A stretch of DNA of 64,000 bases from Melastoma dodecandrum (lineage: Eukaryota > Streptophyta > Magnoliopsida > Myrtales > Melastomataceae). This document shows positions 1 to 9,452 of the stretch, one piece after another. The stretch is taken from contig JARUPY010000079.1 of the NCBI GenBank assembly GCA_029817715.1, positions 2,480,001 to 2,544,000 on the forward strand. Direction: 5' to 3'. A program made the translations under genes and the position numbers. The notes below the pieces were generated by a model that saw nothing but the letters and a program-made list of their open reading frames with translations, had not been told where the DNA came from and made no database searches. Each line of letters begins with the position of its first letter. Positions within the stretch are counted from its first letter, which is position 1.

Positions 1-1918
1 TCTGGATAGATGATTGTCCCCTGTTTAGGCCGGATAAAGCCTTTTAAAGGCGTACTCGATTGAGCAATTGTTGTCATTTTCGTCACTGGCCAGTTGAGTT
101 CCTTTGGCACCACTATTTCTTCAGCGTGACTACTCACGAAAGGTGGTTCCCCGGCTTTTCGAAAGGCTCTTGGGACATAGCGCAAAATTGGCACATTCTG
201 TTTAGTCTTATAATCCGTCGTTTCATTTTTAACTATCGGATTAACTGAAGATACCTCTTGTTGGATAGGTGAAACTTCTACGTCCGACTTCTTCGTGATA
301 TCCTTTACAACCGGTACAAGCTTCGTGACTTTTTCTTCAGCATCAGTACCCTTATTAAAGTAAAACTTGGCATCAGCAAAGTATGATTCCTCCTCTGTGA
401 AGGGTTTAGCATCCGCCCATACTGTACACGAAACTCCATCCTTAATAAACTTAAAGCATTGATGAAGTGTTGATGCGATAACTCCGTATTCATGCATCCA
501 TGGTCGACCTAGCAACATATTATAGGTCGTCCTTGAATCAATCACATAAAATGTCGTGCATGATTCCATGTCACCAATCGTGAGAGAAAGGCAAATTTTT
601 CCAATGGCCCGTTCTCCGCCTTGGTTAAATCCCTGAATTATCAGTCGACTACTTGAAAGATCATCCACTCCCAAGCCAATATCCTTCAAAGCTTTTGATG
701 AAATGATGTTGACTACCGAGCTTGGGTCAATCAGGATGCGATTAACCTTCATGCCGCATGTATATCCAGACATAAATAATGGTCGATTGTGAGACTTATA
801 GCCCACAAGAAGATCTTCATCAGAAAACGTGATAATCAGACAATTCTCCTTCACCTTTTCGACTGACATCGTTGTAGAACTTTCCAGGATGCCAATCTTT
901 GGATTGGACTGCTCTTTATCCGTGTCAACATGGTTACAACTTCTGGACAAAGTCGCAAGCCTTTGAAATCTCTCGGGGAAGAAATCCCACACCGTGATTG
1001 GAGATGGCCTTTTCAAGGTTACTTCAACATTAGGGGTTCGCTTATCCACAACTTCCTTGAAGTTTGCTTTCTTATATCGTCCTTTAAAAACTTCTGTTCG
1101 AATAGGAGATTTCTTCTCTTGAGGCTTCAAAGTCTTTCTTCGGTTCCTTCTACGCGTTACCAAAGTCCAACCTTCTTCAGCATGAATCGCCTCATGGCCA
1201 ATTGCACAACTTGACATCTTAATGTCCTGACTATCATCTGGTTTCACTTTCGAACACAGGAAAGCAGCCATCTCATCAGAGCTAAACGACCCGAAGATAA
1301 TATTGGATACGTCCAAACTTGCTACGTCCACCAGATTCGAAGAAACCATCGATCCTAAGTCAATCTTGTTATCTCGAGCAAGTTCCATAACCTTCTCCTT
1401 GAAGACAAAACACTTCTCAATAGGATAGCCCAGAACACGGTGATATTTACAAAAGTTTGGATCTCCCGCTCGACTCGCTTGTTGTGGGCGTTTTGACGGG
1501 GGGAGTTCAATCATTTTAACAGACAAAAGAAAGTCGAATATATCCGCAACATCTGAATCTGGGAAAGGATATTGCTTATTCTGCCTTTCCTTCAGAGTCG
1601 GTCGCCTCTTCTCTGTCTGAGGAGTTGCTGGAGCATGGGTTGACGTGCTCGATTGCGCTTTCTCCTTCGCATTTGGGACCTTGACAGGAACAACATCGGT
1701 TGCCAGCACTTGTTTCTTGCTATCCTTGAAAGCAGGCCTGCCCCCGGTTCTATTAATCAGTCTTCCCGTTCCCTTGGATGGCTCAGGTACCGGAAGATCT
1801 CGCACACCAACTCCTACAAAGCTCAACTCCATATCATGTGCTCTTGTAGCTAATTCCTCAAAAGACTGAGGTTTTATCCCTTGTAAAATATAGCGAATCC
1901 TCCAGAGCATTCCTTGAA
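1..1918 (-). CDS. gag C-terminus and aspartic protease of gypsy element (open to window edge)
   Basis: A minus-strand frame I read as open from about 1918 to base 1. It starts with Gag residues (ILQGIKPQSFEELATRAHD) and has a zinc-knuckle-like CKYHRVLGYPIEKC near 1400. It continues into a retropepsin-like domain near 500-770: NRILIDPSSVVNII at the active-site position, then a flap-like region and YNMLLGRPWMH. The protease triplet is usually D-[TS]-G; here the residues after Asp are Pro-Ser-Ser, so the glycine is missing and activity is doubtful. It has no start of its own because the upstream gag frame is broken. Reverse transcriptase would follow to the left. Confidence 0.75.
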
Positions 1919-1939
1919 TGCATATCTATCGATGTCGCC

Positions 1940-3228
1940 TAAGATAAGCGATCCATACAGTTTAGACTTAGGTTTCTCCATCGTTGTATATAATCAACGA
2001 CGGGCTCGCCTTCCCATTGACGTGTGTTAGTGAGTTCTATCATGCTCCCCACACGTCTAGTGCTATAAAAGCGGTTCAAGAATTCTCTTTCCAACTGCTC
2101 ACAACTGTCAATACTTCCTGGTTTTATGTCGATATACCAGTCAAAGGCATTTCCCTTCAAGGAACGGACGAACTGTTTGACCATCAAGTCTCCATATGTA
2201 CCAGCATAGTTGCAAGTCTCGACAAAATGAGCTACATGTTGCCTTGGATTCCCCTTCCCATCAAATTGTTGGAAGTATGGGGGCTGATAACCCATTGGCA
2301 TGCTCATACTTTCGATTCTTTGACTGTATGGCTTATTGTACGCCAAAGATGTTGCATACTTTCCTTCAAGTTCATCCTTTAGAGCCTCTTGTATTAGATT
2401 TTTCATTGCTCTAGTTGAGACCGGAGCATCAATAGAGGCAGATACAGGCTTCGGTGAATCATCCACATTCAGCACATTCTTGCCTTTATCCTTGCGTATA
2501 TGAGAAACTCTCTCATTAGATGTTCTTCCAGACTCTTGATTCTCGAGCCTGCTTATGACATACTCAAGTTGTTGATCCCTATCCATCATGGACTTCGTCA
2601 TTGCCTCAACTGCTTTGGCAAGAGACGCAACTTGGTCTTCCAACGATGGGGTGTCAGCCATCATAACTGGCATGATTTCATCTAACTTTTCAGCTAAATC
2701 AACCTCACCAACGCTTCGAGACTGATTTGATGAAGAGTCCTCTGATAAACTATCATGGAAGCTTGGCAGAGGAACTGGCGACATATTGCTCTTGTTCGCT
2801 GGCGTCTTTTCGGCAATCTCCTTGCAGGATGGAATAGATCGAAGAATGTCTTCTATTTCCTCCATTTGCTTGCGTGTTTTGGCCCTTGATTCAGCAAAGC
2901 TCCATTTTGGAGTGCAATCTGATGAAGAATCCTCAAGAGGAGAGACATTTGATGAACTGTTGCAGAAATTACCCAAATGAATTGGTGATATGGAATTCTT
3001 GTTGAGAAGGCTTCTTTCAGTAACCTCCTTATATGATGGAGATGACTTTGGAGAGATGGATCTTAGAATCTCCTCGGTCTCCTTATATATATCAGCAATC
3101 AGTCTGGTCTTGGTGAAGTTTCTGGAACCAGGCGACGAAGAGCCTTCAGACAAGTGAGAAGGGAAACCCACTAGCTGATTATTCACAGCATTGACGGAAT
3201 TCTTCAGCATGATCATCCTTGAAGCCAT
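1940..3228 (-). pseudogene. gag, N-terminal part, ends at a nonsense codon
   Basis: Frame with first sensible ATG at 3228 (MASRMIMLKNSV...), just after the primer-binding site; the frame is open further upstream into the LTR but an LTR start is unlikely. About 430 residues: a serine-rich, low-complexity N-terminal third with short imperfect repeats (KSSPSYKEV / RSIPSCKEI), a heptad-like stretch near 'LEDQVASLAKAVEAMTKSM', then the conserved Gag domain with FDWYIDIKPG and 'WEGEPVVDYIQRWRN'. Gag packages the RNA of the element. The frame stops at a TAG just after 'CMDRLS'. Homology continues in another frame a few bases later, so there is both a nonsense codon and a small indel. Confidence 0.85.
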
Positions 3229-3266
3229 CTGGATGCTTAGACGTAAAGAGATGAGGGGTAGAGATG

Positions 3267-3284
3267 GTCCCACTGGGCGTGCAA
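3267..3284 (-). other. Primer-binding site of the left-edge gypsy element
   Basis: Minus strand TTGCACGCCCAGTGGGAC, six bases inside the LTR end. It resembles the TGGCACGCCCRGTGGGAC sites common in plant gypsy elements, with one change in the leading TGG. I do not assign the primer tRNA with certainty. Confidence 0.7.
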
Positions 3285-3290
3285 GAAATT

Positions 3291-4179
3291 TGTGAACACT
3301 AAAATTTCGCGAAGAAATATAAGCGTACAAATCGTCGTATGAAAAATATGTAGCGGGTTTTGTCTCTAGTCACGAGAAAAACACGTGATTCATCTGATTT
3401 AATTTTCGAAGAATAACGGTTGTGGATGGTGATCTGGAAGCTTTGGCAGAATTTCAGCAGAACTTCGGGATGAAAAATGAATAAAGTCGTCGGGGCCTTT
3501 GGGCGTGATCCGGCAGAGCTTTGGTTTGATTGATGAAATCGTCGGGGCCTTTAGGCGTGATCCGCAGAGCTTCGGTTTGATGAAGTCGTCGGGGCCTGTG
3601 GGCGTGATCCGACAGAGCTTCGATAGCTTGATGAAGTCGTCGGGACCTGTGGGCATGATCCGACAGAGCTTCGATAGCTTGATAAAGTCGTCGGGGCTTT
3701 TGGGCGTGATCCGGCAGAACCTCAAGGCGCGTTGCAGAAGAACACCGGGCGATGGACGTCGGCAGAGCTTCGGCGAGCAGGAGGCGGCGAGAGTCTTCAA
3801 GAGTTTCAAGAGTATTCTCTCCACCAATGTGTGTAGTATATTGTTGTTGTATGAATGAGAATGACTCTATTTATAGGCCTCCAAGGCCGATTTATATTAG
3901 GAAATTGGTCATCCCATATTAGGCAATCTTCCATGTACCGGGCCATGGGCCGGACTTGAATTTGGGCTTATTTCGGCCCAAAATATTCTTGTTTGGATTG
4001 GGCTTGTGGCCTTCATTTATAACCGAATATATATATCTTTGTGGACTTGAGATTTGACCCATTCTAATTTCTTTATGAGTTTGGTTTATAGCCCATTTAT
4101 AAATCATAAAATTTGATAACACCCACTAAACTTTATACGAGGCCCCATGATTATAGTTGACAAAAATTTAATGTCTACA
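3291..4179 (-). repeat. 5' LTR of the left-edge gypsy element
   Basis: 889 bp bounded by TGTAGACATT at 4179 (minus strand) and TTCACA at 3291, immediately upstream of the primer-binding site. It contains an internal minisatellite at about 3481-3760 and AT-rich promoter-like sequence with TATAAAT-type words around 4090-4110. Boundaries come from the TG/CA ends and the position of the primer-binding site. No second LTR is in the window for comparison. Confidence 0.75.
3481..3760. repeat. Minisatellite inside LTR, about 5 imperfect copies
   Basis: Repeats built on a core of roughly 'GTCGTCGGGGCC', then 'GGGCGTGATCCG', then 'CAGAGCTTCG', with units of about 45-60 bp that differ by small indels. 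Minus-strand translation gives a repeating LCRITPTGPDDFIK pattern, but open frames here are a by-product of repetition, not a gene. Confidence 0.8.
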
Positions 4180-4212
4180 CTTACAAAAGCCTAACAGAGA
4201 TCCATTCAGCAA

Positions 4213-5706
4213 CTAAAGGATGAGGTATGTGACGAGTGACCTTGGGCTCGACAGCTTACTTTGTAAATGTTGGGCTAGGTTTCCTCCGGGACAATACTCG
4301 TAAAGTAGATAGTGTTCACCATCCTCTACGCAGCATCCAAACAGGCAGACCAGACTCGGGTGACGAACCCTAGAGAGACCCTGGACTTCCCGTTTGAAGG
4401 TGCTGGGTAGCTGTTGCATGACGTGCTTTATGGCCACTTCCTGTCCGCTTGGCAGAATACCTTTATAAACGTGGCCGGCGCTACCTCGTCCAAGACAGAC
4501 CTTCTTGTTTTCAATATTGATTGCGTTCTCGATCTCGGGCTTGGAGAACCTATACAGTCTGCTGCACGCATCGATGAACTTCCGTCGAATGCATTTAGCC
4601 GGTTTCTTCTGTCTAAGATGGTTATCAACTTCAATGCAGCCCATGTTGCAACAGTTGGGAGGAAGACGGCCGATACTGATCTAACAGTACTAGCCGTGAA
4701 AATGAGAAAAGAATCGTCGGCCTGGAATCTGATCCCGCAAAGAGGAACGGAAGGAAGTTAGCGGAGCTTACATTTAATCCTGATATAGTCCTCGGACCCT
4801 GTCGAGAATTTCGTATGGATTGGATTCCTATCAGCTTCACGAATGCTGGTAATTTAACTAATTCGCACTTCACAAAGTTTTCAGATACTTTTCTTACCTC
4901 TGTTATCCAACGCAGGCACACACCTTTCGAACTCTGAGACGAGTTCTAGCTTGTCCAACTGTGCACCTGCAATGGCAATTAAAATTGCTACCTCACAAAC
5001 CATTTCCTCTGTCCTGTCGCCTTTCACGTGATATAGTCCCATAATATCGTCTCGGGCACTCGTAATCGCGTGAACACACTTCCGGCACACCTCTTCAAAC
5101 GAAGAGTTAAAACCAGAGCACTCTTTCAAGGCGACTATGAAAGACAACCTCCCTACAATGCGCGTTAATGACAATCCAGAACACTGGCCGCTCCCGTAGA
5201 ACAATTTGTCAAAGCCACAAGATTCCATCGACTCTGCTGGCTTGTGGTCCATAAAATTGCTACTGCAATTCCTCAATTTGTCTCGTCCAACAAACAGGTT
5301 TCCTGGGGAGCTTCGTGATCGTAGAGCCAGCGCATGAGTCAACACAGTCAGCGCATTTCTGCAGCAACGAGGTGTCGGGTTCTTCCCAAAGTAAACGCAA
5401 TCTCCCGTCGGCTCGTACGGGGATCCGGTGAAGTTGAGCTCGCAAGAAGCTGCACGGATTCAACGGAGAGAGAATGATTTCCCTTTGAGTGACTACAGCA
5501 AGAAAAACCAACGAGAAAGAAAGCTCCCAAGAACCTCCAGACGAGTGTCGTGAGGCCATATCTGCCGAGAAAGTTCCCACGAGTAGAGAAGACACACACA
5601 ATAAGCCCATCGCCCATGGTCCGTGTAACGATCCCATTGAGATCACTACAGTTCCTGCTTTCAACCTGAAAGGAGAAGCAAAACAATCTGCCAAGGTTTT
5701 ATACAC
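4213..5706 (-). pseudogene. Receptor-like protein kinase, N-terminal fragment, kinase domain cut short
   Basis: The clearest part is 4258-4640: a juxtamembrane segment followed by the kinase N-lobe with glycine-rich loop GRGSAGHVYKG, catalytic-lysine motif EVAIKHV, and RHPSLVCLFGCC...YLLYEYCPGGNLAQHLQ, typical of plant receptor kinases. No catalytic loop (HRD), DFG or C-lobe follows. After HLQ there is a possible donor (GTAAGC), and 34 bp beyond the stop the LTR begins at 4179. Upstream, 4898-5306 encodes a cysteine-containing ectodomain-like stretch ending at a good donor (GAG|GTAAG), and 5480-5640 encodes a hydrophobic signal-peptide-like segment. The hydrophobic segment just before the kinase, the kinase and the ectodomain sit in frames I could not join by simple splicing, so frameshifts are likely. 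The remaining kinase exons could lie beyond the retroelement, outside the window. Confidence 0.6.
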
Positions 5707-5929
5707 CTTGCAGCCCTATGCATAACATCCTCTGGGAAATCGTCCAAATAAGATGTATCGTTCGACAAGATGCAACAACCTGCACTCGTCCAAGGCGACA
5801 TGACATACAATGCGGCTATCCCATCCCATGCGCCAAAGACCATATTCCTGGCTACATACATTTTCCAGTCATGATAAATGCAGGAGGAACTCCCAAAGAA
5901 TTGACGATAGGACGGCAACTGCAATGTAA

Positions 5930-6790
5930 TGTTTAATTTAAAAAGGTTTTAGCATCTGCGGAGGATTAGTATTACATTAGAGGTGGTATAAGGAAACCAC
6001 TCCGCCTGATGGGCTAGATAATGGGCCTGGAGGCCCAATACTTCCTCTGTCGGCCCACCAAGTTTTCGGAACCTTAACGAAACCATCAGACCCCCCCCCC
6101 CCTCCCCCCCCCCATCAGAGTGTCATTCTTACTTACCGGGACGAGATCCCCGACTCTGTTGAGCGAATCAATTCTGCAGTGGAAGGACAAAAATGTGTAG
6201 TTTCGGCGAGTTTGGTATCGCAGTGCGTTGCTTCTTGCTTGAGCGCTCGTTATGTAATGTGGATGATAGCAGTTAGTGGGTGACGATCTTGGAATGGTTC
6301 GGGAGCACAAAGTGTCGAGATCAACCTGGACGAGTTGCCATGGTATGCTTGGCTGCTATGGCGTCTCATGGACAGTATGAACGATTTGAAGATGTATCCA
6401 AGAGGATAGGAGGAGTTTACAGGAGCGATAAGAATCTGAGACTAGCGCGTTCCTTCGGGATTGATACCCTTTTTTCTGCATCTGTAGTGATAGCTAGCTA
6501 CGGCAATGAGTTCGGTTCAGTTTTGATGACTCGTACCCAACCAGGTATGAAACCACACGACCTGACCCGTACCCAACCAGCTGACTCGATTTGCGGCTCC
6601 TAGTTTCGATGCTGTCGTATCAGAGTGCATTTAGAATGGACAATTTTCCTGGTAAAAGGTTCGGAAACACGACTGATTTTTCAACTGGAAAGAGCAAATT
6701 AAGTTCTGCGAATCATCAACCGAAATTAAGGCCCTGGCAGACAACATGATAAGCAATGCCAAAAAGACAACCCCTACTGCAGAATTACTC
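5930..6790. other. Intergenic DNA, no supported gene
   Basis: Contains the TGGGCY cluster, a 23-bp C tract at 6091-6113 broken by one T, and short open frames (for example plus strand 6280-6603) without a recognisable domain. The sequence 'TGACTCGTACCCAACCAG' and a close copy, 'TGACCCGTACCCAACCAG', occur at 6527-6580. Confidence 0.6.
6009..6058. promoter_or_regulatory. Cluster of TGGGCY / GGCCCA motifs
   Basis: Within 50 bp there are TGGGCT, TGGGCC, GGCCCA and another GGCCCA. These are site-II-type elements known in plant promoters as TCP-factor sites. They lie upstream of the minus-strand receptor-kinase fragment. Function is inferred from the motif only. Confidence 0.4.
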
Positions 6791-8342
6791 CTAATTGTTG
6801 TGCAGGAAGCTTGAAGGTGAACCCGCTTCTGTCGCCTGAGGGATCGTATTCGCATGTTGGACGATATTGGACTGAACGGTCAGGATGGAGAAGCCGCCTC
6901 CGGGCAGTGGGATCACTGGGATCATCATCACTGGGATCTTGCCTGCAGATAAGAAACGACAGCACAAATGAGTTAGTAAACTACCACAATGAAAGAAGCA
7001 GGTTAACTTGATCTTTACCCTGCACGGGATTGTTCTGGTAATGCCCCCATCGCAACTCTTCGTGACTGCGACCTTTGTTTAAAGCTGCAGCTGATGTCGA
7101 ATGGAATGCTCCAGACTCGCCCTCGGAGTGTACACCTATTGGCCTGAAGGACGATGCTCTCTCACAGGTGGTGCTCCCACCGAAGGCTGGCAATGTAGTC
7201 CACGAAAAGATTGGAGCAACAGTGACACTTGCTGGTGGTGCTTGCAGAGGATTTCCAGCCACCGGTGGAGAGATGCCTGGGCGCTCAGGGAACAATCCGT
7301 TGGGACTCTGCTGGGGAAAGACGGATGATGGGTTCGGCAAACTACTCGCCGGAGAGCTAGCAAAAACAGTTGGAGCGCTAGCAAAGACACTCGCTGGAGA
7401 GCTAGCAAAAACAGTTGGAGCGCTAGCAAAGACACTCGCTGGAGAGCTAGCGAAGGCACTCGCCGGAGAGCTAGCAAAGACATTGTTCTGCGGCAGGCTA
7501 TGAGTGCAGCTGTCCTTCACTGCCTGGGCTTGGCCATTAGCAATGGAAGGATTGGGAGTTGTGGGGAAAGGACCGGCAGTCGTCGCTGCAGGATTTGACT
7601 TCATCGGAGGCTGAAACTGGGATCCAGTCATCGGACTACTGCTGTGAGGACAGAATGTGTAAACAGCAGGGGAAGGCGTCTTGGCTGCTGTAGGATTCGA
7701 CTTCCCCAAAGGCTGCAAATGCCATCCAGGCATCGGACTTCCGTAAGGAGGAGGTCTGGCTGGTCCGAAGAAGGAACTAGTAGGAGCGGGCGTCATTGTC
7801 ACTGCTGGACTCGATGGCCCCAAGGTTTCCAAATGGAATCCTTGAGGAGGGAACGAGAAATGAGTTGGAGTAGGTGTGGTCGTCGCTGCAGCAGTTGATT
7901 CCACCAAACCTTGCGACCGGTGTCCAGGCATTGGAGTAGAGCCATGAGGAGTCGGCCTGACAAATCCAAAATGAGCAGGATCCGACGTCCACAAAGATTG
8001 GGACTGGTATCCGCCGGCTGTCCCTAAATGAGTGGGGACAGGCTGAGAGCCTGGAAGCGCAGCCGCAATATTCTCCTTGCCGATGCCGGACAGAACTCCC
8101 GGGGGAGGAGACGCAGGGCGGTCCACAGACAGCCCATCGGACTCTGTTAATGCAGAAAAACACGGCACACACATAAACATGCAACACCGATGACGACGAC
8201 GCGTGACGAGGACAGACAAACTGACGACCAAACGATAAAAGAGCAGGAACCTTGGGACGCAAGGAACCTGCGGAAAGATTCATTTACCGTCGGATGGAGA
8301 GCAGAGATCGCACTGGCAGCGATGCTTGGAGATAACGCCCAT
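6791..8342 (-). CDS. NUP98-related proline-rich protein (derived FG-repeat type)
   Basis: Three-exon model: 8342-8288, 8143-7019, 6942-6791, all with GT-AG introns and matching phases, giving 443 residues. Exon 1 encodes MGVISKHRCQCDLCSPSD, cysteine-rich and unlike NUP98. Exon 2 is Pro/Ser/Thr/Ala-rich with scattered FG or FFG (HFGFVRP, FFGPARP, AFGGSTT) and a repeat of VFASSPAS / VFASAPT. It ends with SHEELRWGHYQ, which matches the conserved SHEELRWEDYQ segment of plant NUP98. The NUP98 autoproteolytic C-terminal domain is absent. Nuclear-pore FG proteins form the permeability barrier; here most repeats read FA instead of FG, so a standard pore role is uncertain. Exon 3 (GKIPVMMIPVIPLPGGG...) has no family I recognise. 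It may be a truncated paralogue or a new gene that captured a NUP98 segment. Confidence 0.7.
7349..7487. repeat. Coding minisatellite, VFAS(S/A)P repeats
   Basis: Units built on 'GCTAGCAAAGACACTCGC' and its variant with AAAACAGTTGGAGC alternate for about 140 bp. Unit lengths are multiples of 3, so the reading frame of the NUP98-like exon 2 is kept. The longer repeat (about 45 bp) is duplicated almost identically, a sign of recent expansion. Confidence 0.85.
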
Positions 8343-9452
8343 CCCGAGGATGATCCGATCGATTTCGGGGTACTCCTTTCCTTGATGTGCCTGTTCCTCC
8401 TCCCCCCCCCCCCAACCTTCCCTTTTTATAGGGTGTTGGGGTGGGGTGGGGGGGCTTAAGATGGACGCGTTGGTTCGCTTCGTTTCGACGTCCTGAATAA
8501 ATTACATATTATTTAATTCCATGGTTACAATTACAATCCCCTCCCCAAAATACGAATATTATCAATAAATAATACGCATTTGATGGTTGAATTGCAGCGG
8601 TTCATCATTAACCGGCATAAGCTTTATTCATTAAATTTTTTATTCGTTTTCGATTGATATTTTCAAAATTTTGGTCTTTTGGTATACATCCTTATTAAAC
8701 TCATAAATTCTTTTTTTTTTTTGGGAATTGTCCAAAAGAAAAGGACGTTGAATAGTTTTCAAACATTTTATAAACTTTAACATTTGTTTAAATCATTTCC
8801 AAGTAATTAAAAGAGAATGCCGTTTCATAATTAAGTGGGGTGGAAAATTAAAAAGTCCTAGTTATATTATCAAATATACTCTAAACTTCGGATGCTGACG
8901 AAGTCCTACGTGACGCTGACATAGTAATTTGTAACGCTAACGGCATTAATTGTCATATCAACGCCACATAAGAGTTAAGACTCCACATAAGACTAACGTA
9001 GGTAACAACTCAATATTAAGATAGATGCTAAATTATATCTTTTTAAACGTTAGGCTAAATAAAAAAAAAATTCAAAATTTAAGATATATTTAATAATACC
9101 ATAGTTAAGATTAACACATTAGAATGTAAGAAGATATTTTTTAAATGTTAAACTAAATCGAAAAAAAAAAGTTCAAGTTTAGAATATATTTGAGTATCCG
9201 ACCCAACCTACGGCCCAAAGCCCAATAAGAAAAGATGAACTCTATTATCCTGACTTGACCTTGTGCCAAGTAAATCCAGAGCGGAGAGTTCAGCATATGA
9301 AGTGAACCAAACCAACCTCTCCTTTTAGTTGTAATAAACCAACAGGAGAGAAAAGAGCAAGCAAAGGAAAACATTAGGGAAGTCAGAGAACACGATTACA
9401 GCTTACCAGCAGCTTATCCGACAGTAATCAAGCACAGAAAAGGTCGACCTTT
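8343..9452. other. AT-rich intergenic DNA with a Mutator-like repeat relic
   Basis: No gene seen. 8403-8413 is a C tract. From about 8860 to 9200 the sequence resembles the terminal repeat of the element at 32904-34020: 'TATTATCAAATATACTC', CTGACATAGT-type and ATCAACGCCAC-type words, and twice a block reading GTTAGGCTAAAT / GTTAAACTAAAT followed by an A tract and 'TTTAAGATATATTTAA'. It looks like a diverged, rearranged copy. Confidence 0.55.

Larger units (their letters stand above)
1..4179 (-). mobile_element. Ty3/gypsy LTR retrotransposon, 5' part (truncated by window edge)
   Basis: Read on the minus strand, the element runs LTR (4179 to 3291), primer-binding site, gag, then gag/protease, and leaves the window at base 1. 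The LTR starts TGTAGACATT and ends TTCACA, so it has TG...CA termini. The gag region carries the retrotransposon Gag fold signature around 'FDGKGNP...HFVETC' and 'FDWYIDIKPGSI'. Reverse transcriptase and integrase, if present, lie outside the window, as does the second LTR, so the target duplication cannot be checked. The copy is damaged: gag has a nonsense codon and a frameshift near 1925-1940. It abuts a receptor-kinase fragment, which suggests it landed inside that gene. Confidence 0.9.

Noticed and set aside
3399..3858. Open frames on both strands with LCRITPTGPDDFIK-type repeats
   Set aside because: They lie within the LTR minisatellite and have no partner exons.
6280..6603. 107-codon plus-strand frame
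   Set aside because: No recognisable domain and no splice context; kept as intergenic.
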